64,000 nt of DNA from Cepaea nemoralis (lineage: Eukaryota > Mollusca > Gastropoda > Stylommatophora > Helicidae), in the NCBI GenBank assembly GCA_014155875.1, contig JACEFZ010001381.1, positions 421,001-485,000 on the forward strand, in the 5' to 3' direction. The notes below the pieces were generated by a model that saw only the letters and a program-made list of their open reading frames with translations, was not told where the DNA came from and did no database searches. This document shows, in pieces, positions 21,466 to 32,000 of this stretch; the first letter of the stretch is position 1, and the number at the start of each line of letters is the position of its first letter. The position numbers were made by a program, and so were the translations under genes.

Positions 21466-22246
21466 CTTCTTCTTCTTTTCGTTCGTCCGGAGTGTTTTTT
21501 TTTTCAGATGTGATTGCGGTGTGTCTGTTTTGCGCCCTTGGGCCGAAACCCGTAGGCCAACACATCCGACAATAGCGTGTTTTTTTGACCAGGTAGCATT
21601 CCTGGGAGACTCACTTTTGTGGTGCCATCTACAACCCTGCTGGCCAAGGTTGAATGGTCGAAGACAACGGTCATCCCTCAAAGGAAGGCAGGGACAGTCC
21701 ATAGCATTTTCCGCCATCCAAGGTTGCTTCCATAGTTGCAGGGCCGACACATAGCGCCCTGGTTCTGGGCTCACAGAGGGAAATCGTCACGTCCTTCTAA
21801 TGGCTGCTTTAAATCCTCACTTCAATATATTGATCATTTCGTTTGCCCCGGGCCATTCCCACACAAACCAGACAGGTTTGCAGACGGCATCCACTCAGCG
21901 AGTTTTCGGACATGTGCTCAGTATCACGCCTCTATTTTTCGGTTGGTGGGTATCGGCCCGGCTCTCAGATCCGAGGGTTTGTGGCTTAGTGGCGTTCAGC
22001 CACAGCCCTCGACAGGGAGCCTTAAGAGTTTTATCCGGACCAAGAACTTCTGCCTTCGTGCACCTGATTTAAATTTTTGACTGCTATCCTCAGTCTATCT
22101 GCAGAGCAGCAGGTTGTGTCTCTCTTAGTCTGGTCCCTATCCCATAAGCTGTCCGATATGTAGTTTTTCACCCATTGGCAGGCAAATGGGGTCGATGGGA
22201 CACGCAAGCTCCCCCACCACGTCAAGGTGGAGACACATCGGTGGAG
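21466..22246 (-). mobile_element. Antisense 3' tail of a divergent RH-LINE subfamily (781 bp), module M1
   Basis: Flanked by AGAAATATGTT at 21455-21465 and 22247-22257; M3 has the empty site near 51926. Minus-strand reading ends with the family hallmarks: an A-rich run between CCGGA-type arms and GAAGAAGAAG. The UTR body differs strongly from copies 1-5 while keeping blocks such as GCCGACACAT... and GGAAGGCAGGGACAGTCCAT in complement. It has no 103-bp repeat. It lies 50 bp from the end of copy 1. Duplicate at 40863-41643. Confidence 0.88.
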
Positions 22247-22256
22247 AGAAATATGT

Positions 22257-22763
22257 TTCGTATGAAATTAAAAAATTGCAGCATGCACCATATTGAAAGG
22301 CTTTCCTCAGTGACTTCATATTGGCTAGTTTCCCACTATGAAATCACTGAGAGTGAAATCTGATGCCTCACAAGAACTGATGGCACAATGGAGCGGTTCA
22401 GTAATCTCATGGTTCAGTAAAATGGTAGAAACATGTATTGCCAACAGATAAAACCCAACATCAAGTTGAAGAAAACAAAGACCATGGCATGTCACAGCAG
22501 TAAACAAAATAACCTCTGCTAAGCCATTGTTATGTTCACTCCTAGCCTTGTTTGGCAGCTGAAATGAAAACCTGATATCCTTTGATATAATTGTTGAAAC
22601 TCAGTTTTTCTATTGTTTGGTGCAAGCCAAACATTTTGCAATAACCACAACTATACACATTCAAAATATTGATGCCGTGGAAACACCTGAACTTGAATAT
22701 ATTATATACAAGTGATGATTGTGATTGCTCAGGTTGTTATTATCCTAAAGTTACCTACTCTTG
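22257..22763. other. Intron before exon C, no named feature
   Basis: Conserved at 41654-42160 and about 51935-52430. No coding or repeat signal recognised. Confidence 0.5.
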
Positions 22764-22985
22764 GCCGGCTCCATTGCGTAGGGGTTACGGATGCAGTTCG
22801 TAATCCCACATACCACGTTCAAAACACAGCTGCAGGCAATTTGGCAGCACACCACCATGCGTTGTTGTTTTACGAAATAGTGTGGGTGCCGGTCGTTCAG
22901 AAAGTAATGGCAAGCTACTGAACGTAAACTGGCCAAGAGATCACAAACAGCAAAAAAAATGCTGGGGCTGACTGTGGTGTCCTGT
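22764..22985 (+). repeat. tRNA-like SINE candidate upstream of exon C1
   Basis: GGCTCCATTGCGTAGGGGTT resembles a tRNA 5' end and A box (one mismatch to TRGYNNARNGG in TTGCGTAGGGG), followed at the right distance by a degenerate B box CGTTCAAAAC. The body (GTGCCGGTCGTTCAGAAAGT, then CTACTGAACGTAAAC, then GCTGGGGCTGACTGTGG) recurs downstream of exon C at 24520-24640. Copies in M2 and M3 start at 42161 and 52431. Confidence 0.5.
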
Positions 22986-23299
22986 AAAGGATATGCAACT
23001 AATCTACTCTTGACAGCCCTGTATCATTCTTATAAAGATCCTGGTTTGCTGTAGCTAACTTAGTTACCCATACAGTGAGTTGATAATTGTTGGAGATGAC
23101 TGTAGTAGCCTCCCCTTGGTGTCTGAATGTGTAGCACATTCTCTTATTGTTTCAGATGGGATTATTTAGACATAATTTAGCTTTGATGTGAAACTTCAGA
23201 AATATATTTTTCTTATATGTACTCTATTAAATTTGTTTCCAAGATTTTTGTTATTAACAAGGACCAGAATGATTTCATTGCTAATATTTACTACTTTAG

Positions 23300-23432
23300 G
23301 TGTCACGAGCTGAAGGGTCATCTGGTCAAAGCCAAGTAGAGTTAATTGGAAGCAAAAGTGCCATATCTGAGGCAAAACGTCTCATTCAAGAGACTGGAGT
23401 AGAAATCGTTAACGGCAGTGATCATGGCCACG
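23300..23432 (+). CDS. Exon C1: last strand and helix of KH domain 1, with linker
   Basis: Acceptor CTACTTTAG, 133 bp, enters in phase 0 and leaves in phase 1. It encodes VSRAEGSSGQSQVELIGSKS then AISEAKRLIQETG, the third strand and C-terminal helix of the KH fold, and a linker EIVNGSDHGHG. The donor used for in-frame joining to exon A2 is G|GTTGGT, a weak site; GTTG|GTAACT four bases later looks stronger but would shift the A2 frame. Identical in sequence to C2. Confidence 0.85.
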
Positions 23433-23618
23433 GTTGGTAACTTATTTAGTCTTTTAACAGAAAAATGTTGATCAAGTGTCAGCATGCTTGTTTTGTATTA
23501 ATTCTCTTGTCTTTTTCAGTTCTAGCTTACAAGTGGCACAAATCAAAAAGGTAGCCTTAATGATGCCCATGTGGGGCCCATCAGGGAAACAAAGAATAAT
23601 AATACTGTAACCTACCAT

Positions 23619-24066
23619 AGAAAAAAGAGTGTTGAAGTGCTACATAGAACCTGTACTTTTGTATGGATGTGAAGCGTGGACAATGAGCAGACAAGCTGAA
23701 AAACATCTGATGGCTGTGGAAATGTAGTTTCTGAGGAAAATGCAAAGAATACCATGGACAGACAGGAAAACCAATGTACAAGTCCTTTAAGAAACAAATG
23801 AAGATCATAAACTGATTAGAGATATTAGACATAGACAGTCACAATCTTTTCGGCATGTTGTGAGAAGAAATTTATTGGAGAACTTGGTGACAACTGGCAA
23901 GATCGAAGGGAAGAGACCAAGGGGAAGACCGAGAAGTAAATATCTGGATGGCTTGGTCACGTGGCATGGTCAGAAACACAGAGCTGATCCATGACTCTGG
24001 TGATCGAGTGAGATGGCAAAACATGACCGCCCACGCTTATCAGCATGGCACATGATGGATGGATGG
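23619..24066 (+). mobile_element. RTE-like LINE 3' fragment (448 bp), module M1
   Basis: Flanked by AACCTACCAT (23609-23618 and 24067-24076). It encodes the RTE C-terminal region (YIEPVLLYGCEAWTMSRQ-like, RKMQRIPWTDRKTN, TGKIEGKRPRGRPR) with stops and frame breaks, and ends in GATGGATGGATGG, the simple-repeat tail. The same insertion is at 43016-43463 and, split by RH-LINE copy 4, at 53268-53420 plus 58368-58660. Confidence 0.88.
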
Positions 24067-24076
24067 AACCTACCAT

Positions 24077-24469
24077 GCATGTCATGGGAGATGACTAAGG
24101 AGGGTTATCTTGTGACCGGATTCTCCGTAGAAAACTTTAGCTGCAAATTCCAGCCAACCGTGATCATTTTGTTCTGCAGTATACATCTGATGAGATACAG
24201 CACAATATGCCAGTTAATAAATTGGGCAATTTATTATTTGTGTTCTCTTGGTTTAATGTATATTTGTATATTATTTTTCTTGGCCAGAGAGCATAATACC
24301 TTTGATAATTGTGCAAGAAATGTTATGGTGGTAGAAGTATAGTTTAATACTTTGTTATGTGGCATTCTCTTCACTTGTCATCAAAGAGCTTTATTGTGTT
24401 ATTCACCAATACATCAATTTGTTGTAACTGACTTTATTGTCATATGTAAGCTAGCATTTGAGGAGCAGC
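24077..24469. other. Intron after exon C, no named feature
   Basis: Conserved in M2 (43474-43870) and M3 (58671-59065). AT-rich, with no supported coding frame. Confidence 0.5.
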
Positions 24470-24655
24470 ATGCATATTGAACCTGCAGGCCAATTGGAAG
24501 CAAACCGCTTTTCAATGGTTTTAATACAATGACATGAGTGCTGGTCATTCAGAAATCAATGGCAAACTACTGAATGTAAACCTGCCAAGAAATCACAAAC
24601 AGTTAAAAATACTGGGGTTGACTGTGACTCCTTTTAAAACGATATGCAACTAACT
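24470..24655 (+). repeat. Second copy of the SINE-like body, downstream of exon C1
   Basis: Aligns with 22830-22985: CCTGCAGGCCAATTGG, GTGCTGGTCATTCAGAAATC, CTACTGAATGTAAAC, ACTGGGGTTGACTGTGACTCC and ATGCAACTAA. More degenerate than the upstream copy, with the tRNA-like head hard to see. Duplicates near 43870-44056 and 59066-59252. Confidence 0.55.
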
Positions 24656-24746
24656 TTATACATAAACTCGCACAAAAAATCTAAGCATAATTAGCAGGTT
24701 TAAGTGTCCAGCTGTTGTATTCTTATTTGTTTGTTCTGTATTTCAG

Positions 24747-24836
24747 GAACCCCTAGTTCTGGAGTTCATGGACAGGCAGTTGACGAGGACAATGAAACTA
24801 TCTGTGTAATATCTTCTGATGCTGGAAAAATTATAG
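24747..24836 (+). CDS. Exon A2: first half of KH domain 2
   Basis: Acceptor TATTTCAG, donor GTATTT, 90 bp, phase 1-1. It encodes TPSSGVHGQAVDEDNE and ICVISSDAGKIIG. The KH core is unchanged from A1; only the linker differs (Val for Gly, Asn for Tyr). It joins in frame to the end of C1 (G + GA). Confidence 0.85.
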
Positions 24837-25368
24837 GTATTTCTGCAATTGATTTAACAGTTATGTCACACTAGATCAACTACACTGTACTATATGCTTA
24901 ACTAGACATTAGACAATTATTGATTATTTTCTCAACATTGCAATTCTTTGCCTCTATGTTATTGTTCTCTGATTTCATTGTTGTTTATCCTAACTTACAC
25001 ACTGTTCAAAGTGACATTTTCTGTGGTTAGTACAAATCTCATGCTGAATCGTATGTGTTCTTCAGAATTGTTTACTCCAGATATGCAGCTGCAAGTCTTT
25101 CTAATTGAATTATTCCATGCTTGCACATCCCATTTAATTTCACTAAAACAGTATTTCTATGACAAGTTACAGTTAAATGTTACATGAAAACATGTAAATC
25201 TTCATTTGTTCTCCTGCCTATTATCCTCCAATGGAACAAAGGTCCTCAACCGACTCATTCCAAGCCCTGCTATCCATGATATGCCCAGAAGATGCCTCTG
25301 TGCCCTTGCCATATTATTCATCTAGGTCTCAAATTCTCTTGCTCATGTCTAGTTAGGTCTCCCTTTAT

Positions 25369-26625
25369 TATTGTTGTACTGTGGGCTCCCACCAACTCTT
25401 CTGTCCATTGTGGAATCGTTCCACACAGGCATGAAGGGTATAATCATGTTTGATGGTGCAACTTCTGAAGAGTTTGAAATCAAGAGTGGAATTAAACAAG
25501 GTTGTGTACTAGCCCCCCCACCCACCCCACCCACCCTTTTGGAATATACTTTTCACTTCTACTGAAATATGCTGTTCGTGATCAGGATGCTGGTATATAC
25601 ATTCACTCACGCTGACATGGCGGTCTCTATAATGCTCAGAATTGAAGGCCAAGACCAAAATTAGGAGGATACTAATCAGAGAGTTGCTTTTTGTGGATGA
25701 TGCTGCAATTACGACTCACTCTGGGGAAGAATTACATCTGCTATCTGCATTCTCCAATGCTTGTTCTGAATTTGGTTTAACAATTAACAAAAATAAGACA
25801 CAGATTATGTCCCAAGGTGCACATGGGGTACCATCAATCTTTATTGACGACGCCGAACTGGAGATAGTGGACCATTTTACATATCTAGGATCAGAGGTAA
25901 ATAGCAAATTATCTCTAGATCAGGAAATCAACATCAGGATTGGTAAGGCAGCAACAACAATGAACATGTTAGCAAAAAGAGTCTGGGAGAACAGCGAAGC
26001 TTACTGCCAAAACAAAAGTCCTCGTCTACCAAGCCTGTGTCCTTAGTACTCTTCTTTGTGGCAGTGAAACCTGGACAAGTTACTCACACCAAGAGAAACA
26101 TTTAAACAGCTTTCATATGCGGTGTCTCCGAAGAATTCTTGGTATTAAGTGGCAAGACAAATCACAAATATTGTAGTATTGGAAAGATCAGGTTGTTAGA
26201 CGGTTTATTCCATGCTCAGTCTTTGTAGACTCAGATGCATAGGACATCTTAAGAGGATGGATGGTGGTAGAATACCAAAGGACATCTTTTTTGGTGAATT
26301 GCAGATAGGTAAGAGATCTCAGGGTCGGCCTCTACTATGATACAAAGATGTGTGTAAGCGGGACATGATTGATGCAGGCATTGATAATGCACATTGGGAG
26401 CAAGTTGCAGCTGAACGTGTTGCATGGAGGGCAACTATCAGAAATGGAATAAAGACAAATGAGAAAATGATTGCAGATAAAGCACACACAGCGTGAGAGA
26501 CGTAAGATGCTGCATGATGGTGGAAATGACCATGTGTTCACATGCATCCACTGTGGAGGAACATTTACAGCACAAATTGGCCTTATCAGCCACACTCGCC
26601 ACCGCCATGGGTTGTAATTATTAAG
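25369..26625 (+). mobile_element. C2H2-finger LINE remnant, module M2
   Basis: Same insertion as 10738-11996. Differences from the M1 copy: the RT motif reads LLFVDDAAI (Val replaces Ala of the FADD box), the SPTLF region is disrupted by a C-rich expansion at 25513-25536, and a frameshift follows near 26000. The C-terminal finger CIHCGGTFTAQIGLISHTRH is intact in its own frame near 26550-26615. Confidence 0.85.
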
Positions 26626-26660
26626 CCTTTTTGAATCACAATGTACCAAACTATCGTCTG

Positions 26661-27261
26661 CGTCAACGTCTCTAGGGGTTTATAACCAAGGGTTCAGACA
26701 GGCAGTTGATGCGAGTACAGACGAGGCATGAATATATCATTAAACATCTTTAATGGCCATACATCGTCATAACATTATCTACAAAGATCATTTCACAAAA
26801 CTCGCACAGCTCTCGCACTACACTCGCACCATACTTGCTTGGCGTATCACATAATTGTGCTTCAGCATACACACTAACACACAGCTAGCAGCGGCCCCAT
26901 TCGTTCTCACTAGCGAAACTTAAGTCTAAGTAAATGGTCTATTTATCTCTCCCAAACACAGTCACACATCCTCTCTCATCCATGTCCGAGTCCTGTCTGC
27001 CACTTCCTACTCAGTTAGGTGGTCACAAGGTACTTGACCCTTGTGGAGGTCGTGCTAGTCAAGTCTGTCCTGCACTCGCCTGTTGAGGCAGGAGTACTGT
27101 GTCATCCCGTCCAAGGTGAACCTGTCCTGTCACTCAAGGGCACAGTCCTGTCTCTAACCTTCTGTCATGGGTGTATGGACTGGTCTACTATACCCATACT
27201 ATTCCCATGTCCTATGTCTGTCCTCTGTCCTTTCTGTCATGTCCTGTTGGGGACCTTGACA
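26661..27261 (-). mobile_element. Solo LTR candidate, 601 bp, module M2
   Basis: Absent from M1, where the site reads ATCGTCTGTCAAGACGG near 12019. Flanked by GTCTG on both sides (26656-26660, 27262-27266). Read on the minus strand it starts TGTCAAGG and ends CGTTGACG, so it has short inverted termini with a TG start. The 115-codon frame inside (27019-27366) has no domain and runs out of the insert. M3 carries it at 46063-46663, the same length; M4 has the first 35 bp before RH-LINE copy 5. Confidence 0.65.
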
Positions 27262-27533
27262 GTCTGTGAAGACGGAAAGGTGCCAATGGAATGTGGGCTC
27301 CAGAGGGAGGAATTTCTAGCTACACTGTTAACAGGTTTTCTCAGCATGTTTCCAATCCAATGCTAGTTTATTAATCATTCTTTGTCATTCTCCATGTTTC
27401 TGTTTCATACAGCAATGCTGATTTGGTGTTAGTTTGCTTCTAGATTAAATGTTATTGTTTTCCGCAAATTTGTGGACCATGGTAATGCAGCGGCTAGCAT
27501 GCTTGCCTGCCAGCCTGGTTCCCAGACATTTCC

Positions 27534-27860
27534 TTCTGTTATATCAAGCTCCTGTAGCTTTTGTTCTTCCTCTTCTTTGTCCGATATTAGTTGTTTTGGA
27601 TGTAATTGCATTGTGCCTGCTTACAACAGAGCTGAGATATTGGTGCCTTTTAGCTGAGACATCCAACTTCTTACCAACATTTGTTGACCAGGTTAGCCTT
27701 CTCAGGTAATTTCATAGGATGTTTCAAGGCCTCAAATTAGTGATATCATCTTCACCTGTACATCTATAGGTGGTGCCACCCAGTGGACCTGTCCACAACA
27801 GCCACATTCATGCCAGTTGGCACGTACGGTAAGACAGTTGCAGAACATAGGAGTTGCCTT
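27534..27860 (-). mobile_element. Old antisense RH-LINE-type 3' tail, module M2
   Basis: Homologue of 12334-12700, cut short on the right by the Gypsy-related sequence. A tRNA-like stretch (CCATGGTAATGCAGCGGCTAG) precedes it at 27477. Confidence 0.6.
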
Positions 27861-29056
27861 AATGCATGTCTTCCCTTGTATACTTAAAAAATCCAACGCT
27901 TTAAGAAAGCTCGTTAATTAAATTAACAATGAAAAACTTCTCACCTTGATTGAATTGACACGAAAATAACTGACGGCAGTCGTGCGAACGTTTTATGGCA
28001 TTTATTAATGCGCTGCAGAATCAATAGGATACTATTCAAGAACATAAACTGCCCTTTAAGACAGGGACATGGTTTATTTATCTATCTTAGAATCACCTCC
28101 CAATTCCACTATTCTGTTAGCCTTGACGCCCAGTCTTTCATTCAAAATAGTTTAGTCGTTTTTCCTAAAAATCGTCTAAGGTTTTCTTGGCCCGGTCCTT
28201 TCATTGAATGAATCTTCGTTAACACATTATTCCTCTCCTTTCGCTGCTCACTTGCCGATCTTTGCAAAACATTGCGTCGTCCAGATCTTATTCCCTTCTA
28301 CACGGAGCTCTCAGAAAACACAACCGCTTTGGTGTCATGGTGTCACAGCGTCTCTCGTTGCTGTCTTCTGACGTTTTCACGTTCCCCTTGGTTTCTCTTG
28401 TTGTCGTCCACTTTAGTGTGTCCTTATGGGAAAATAGTGTTTTCCCTTTTTTTAATGTTTGATGGTGCGTGCCGCCATATGGCATTATGCCCCCTCCCAG
28501 ATTAAAAAATGATTAATCATTTTTTCCCTCTATTAATATATGTATGTATATATATACTCTGTAATCATATGCTTACTACAACAATTACAACAACAGTTGA
28601 ATAGCTCCTGGTTTTCCCCTTTACCCACCCTCAAAAAAAAAAAAAAGTTATATGATGGGCACGCCCACCTGTCCAAACCCCACGTTGGACGTCGTGTGGC
28701 TGATCTATGGGGGGATCAGTCCAACTAATATATATTAGTCCCTAACTTGTCCTAATAGACAAGTGTCCTCACTCTTCAAACTCATAATCTTGTAAGAGTA
28801 AAGACCATCTATGAATTCTAGAGTTCTTAGGATGACCAGATATGAATATCTGTAAAGGTTTGTTATCTGAAAGAACAAGAAATTTTCTACCAAGTAGATA
28901 TCTTGAGAATTTCTCAATATTTTCAATTATTGCTAATGCCTCTAGTTCAGTAATAGCATAATTCCTTTGTGTCTCTGATAGTTTTTTACTGAAGTAAAGA
29001 ATGGGATGCAACTTTCCCTCATGTAATTGAAGTAATACATCTGAAATGGCATGTAA
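27861..29056 (-). mobile_element. Gypsy LTR retrotransposon remnant: RNase H fragment next to LTR-like sequence, module M2
   Basis: On the minus strand 28766-29011 encodes HPILYFSKKLSETQRNYAI, then TELEALAIIENIEKF and LSDNKPL, the Gypsy RNase H with catalytic Glu and Asp. Its upstream part (TDAS...HAISDVLLQLHEG) lies at 33749-33770, beyond RH-LINE copy 2, which split it. After the RNase H the frame stops and a purine-rich tract (GGGTAAAGGGGAAAA, minus strand, near 28610) is followed by TGTTG..., so 27861-28600 may be the 3' LTR. Integrase is missing. The flanks do not match the M1 empty site cleanly, so a deletion came with it. Confidence 0.75.
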
Positions 29057-29079
29057 TTAATCGATATGGTGCTAATCCC

Positions 29080-32000
29080 GTGAAGTCCCATCAGGCGGCG
29101 ATAGTGCCGGGCCCCCTGCCTCGAGGGGGTCCACCCATGACTACTGGTGGTCACCTTCCCCTGTGCTGTGGAGTCAAGGCACAGAGGAGTAGGTTAAGAG
29201 CTATTGACCAAATACCCCGGACACTCAACATACTACAGTGGAATGCCGAAGGAGTTTACAAGAAGAAAGACTCCCTAACACAGCGTCTACATAAAGATAG
29301 AATAGATGTGGCATGCATTCAAGAGACACACCTCAATGCCAATCACAAATTCTCAGTCAGAGGATATCAGGCCACACGTTTCGACCGCGAAGGACACAAA
29401 GGAGGAGTTCTAATACTTACACGAAATACAATACCTTGCAGCGAAGTATCTGTGATCTCTGACAACCAAACGGAAATTATAGGTGTTGATATAATGATAA
29501 AGGACGTGAAAATAAGAATCTACAATCTGTATAGCCCAGCAGATAAGGACCTTACACTCTCAAACATGAAAATAACTGACACAAACTGCATTATTGTCGG
29601 AGACTTTAATAGCCGTTCAGAAAGATGGGGATACCCAGATACTGACAAAAGAGGAGATGAATTGGAGGACTGGGAAATAGACTCAAATCTCCATCTACTC
29701 AACAAAGCGGATGACACACCGAGCTTCTACTCCAGAAGATGGATTACCACTTCTACTCCAGACTTAGCTTTCTGCACAGGAGACATCCTCCACAAAATCG
29801 AACGCCATGTGCTGGACCAATTAGCAGGTAGTGACCACAGACCAATCAAGCTTGTAATGAATATGGAGTATGTTCCACAGGAGCAAAAGCCCTTGCCCCG
29901 CTGGAATTACAAACGAGCAGATTGGGACAGATTTGCCATACTAACAGACAAATATTGTGAAAACATAAATACACGATATGGCAACATAAAGCAAATGGTG
30001 GAAAGTCTAAACAGAGCGATAATACAGGCAGCCACTGAGTCCATTCCTAGAGGAGCGAGGAAAAATTACAAACCATACTGGACTGAAGAACTACAAAGTT
30101 TGGAGGACAAAGTAGAAGATGCCAGGAAGACAGCAGAGAGAGAACAAACAATTGAAGCGAATATCTCTCTCAAAGCCATCTCAGCAAAATATAAAAGAAC
30201 AGTAAATCAAACAACAAGAGATTGTTGGAGGAAAAAAACAGAAAACCTGAATTTTGACAGGGATGGAAACAAACTATGGAAACTAGTGAAAGCCATGAAC
30301 AATGAAGGACCTAGAAACAAACAAATAACAATTAAACAAGGAAATGCCTTGCTTACAGGAAAAAAAGCTGCAAATGCACTAATGGAACACTATGCAAATG
30401 CAAACCACATTGATATTACAACCGAACAGAAGAAAGCAATCAAAGACAAACAGATACATCATAGAAATACAGAGACAGCAGCAGAATATATGATGGCAAA
30501 TCTAACAATGGAAGAAATGGAACAGGCAATGAATACCCTAAAAAAGAAGAAATCACCAGGAAAGGATGGAATCACAAATGAAATGCTAATAGGACTAGGC
30601 ACCAAGGCAAAAAAGAAACTACTAGCAGTCCTAAATAACAGCTGGAAGAGAGGAATAGTCCCATAGGCATGGAAGGAAGCTATACTAATACCAGTCCCAA
30701 AGAAAGGAAAAGACCTGGAAGAACCAAATGGCTATCGACCTATCAGTCTACTTAGCTGTGTAGGAAAATTAATGGAACGCATTATCAATGGCAGGCTAAC
30801 ATGGCATCTGGAAGAAAACAAACTCTTAACACCACACCAAGCAGGATTCAGAAAGTACAGATCCACTGAAGATCAAATAACCTATATAGCTCAGGAAATA
30901 GAGGATGCCTTCCAAGAGAAAAAGCACACACTAGCAGTCTGGATAGATTTAGAAAAAGCATTTGATAAAGTATGGAAGGAAGGACTGAAAGTAAAACTGC
31001 AAAACATGCATGTTTGTGGGAAAATGTATAAATGGATCAGCCACTACCTTGAGAACAGAACTGCCAGGACAAAAGTACAAGGACAAACAAGCAAAATGAT
31101 GCTGCTGGAGCAAGGTGTCCCCCAAGGAGGAGTTCTTTCACCAACATTATTCCTAGCATATATAAATGACATCACAGAAAAGTTTCCAGCCAGAGTACAC
31201 ACATCCTCCTTTGCAGATGACCTAGCCATATGGACATCTGAAGAATATATTAGTACAGCTAACAGCAGAATACAGCAAGCCTTATTAGCGCTAGAGGACT
31301 GGTCAAAATCATGGCTAGTGAAGATAAGTGAGGAGAAAACAACATGCACAGTGTTCTCCCTCTCAAATAAAACTCAGCAACCTAAGCTGGTATTGAATGG
31401 AAAAATATTGCGCCATGAAGAAAATCCAAACTATCTAGGAGTCACCTTTGATCGTCGCCTGACATGGAAAACACAGGTTGAGAAAAATCGAACAAGAGCA
31501 AGGCAGAGAATGGCAATCATGAAAAAGCTTGCTGGTACAACGTGGGGAGCAGATGAGAAAGTTCTCAAGAAGTTATATACTGGACGGGTGAGGCCAGTAC
31601 TGGAATATGGCATTGCAGCTTGGGCAACAGCAGCTAAGTCAAACTTTAACAAAATAAGTAGAGTCCAAAACCAAGGAATGCGAATCATAACTGGAAGCCT
31701 GAAGACAACGCCTATTAATGAACTAGAAAAGATCACTTGTTTACAACCAATGCAGGATAGAAGAGATAGCAGAGCCCAGCAACAAGCAGAAAAATTTAGA
31801 AGATTGACAGACCACCCTATGTACAACAGATTTAATGGTTTTGGAAAGGGAAGACTGAAGCGTAGCAACTTTGTAGAAACTGCAAAACGAAGGATTAGGG
31901 CAGATCCTATACTTAACATATCAACAGTCAAGCCCATACACAATGCACACAAGTTCCCAGCTTGGAGACAGCAGCAACTGCCTGAGATGATAGAAAACAT

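Larger units (their letters stand above)
10068..24657 (+). repeat. KH module M1 (exons A1, B1, C1 and their introns)
   Basis: First of four homologous genomic modules. It starts where similarity to the other modules begins in the intron before exon A and ends after the SINE-like sequence that follows exon C. M1 alone carries the 1578-bp solo LTR and lacks the 601-bp LTR and Gypsy remnant found in M2 and M3. It shares RH-LINE copy 1 (same site and target duplication as copy 3) with M2. Confidence 0.85.

Noticed and set aside
27019..27366. 115-codon open frame repeated at 46421
   Set aside because: Lies mostly in the 601-bp LTR-like insert, has no known motif and crosses the insert boundary. 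Its recurrence comes from module duplication.
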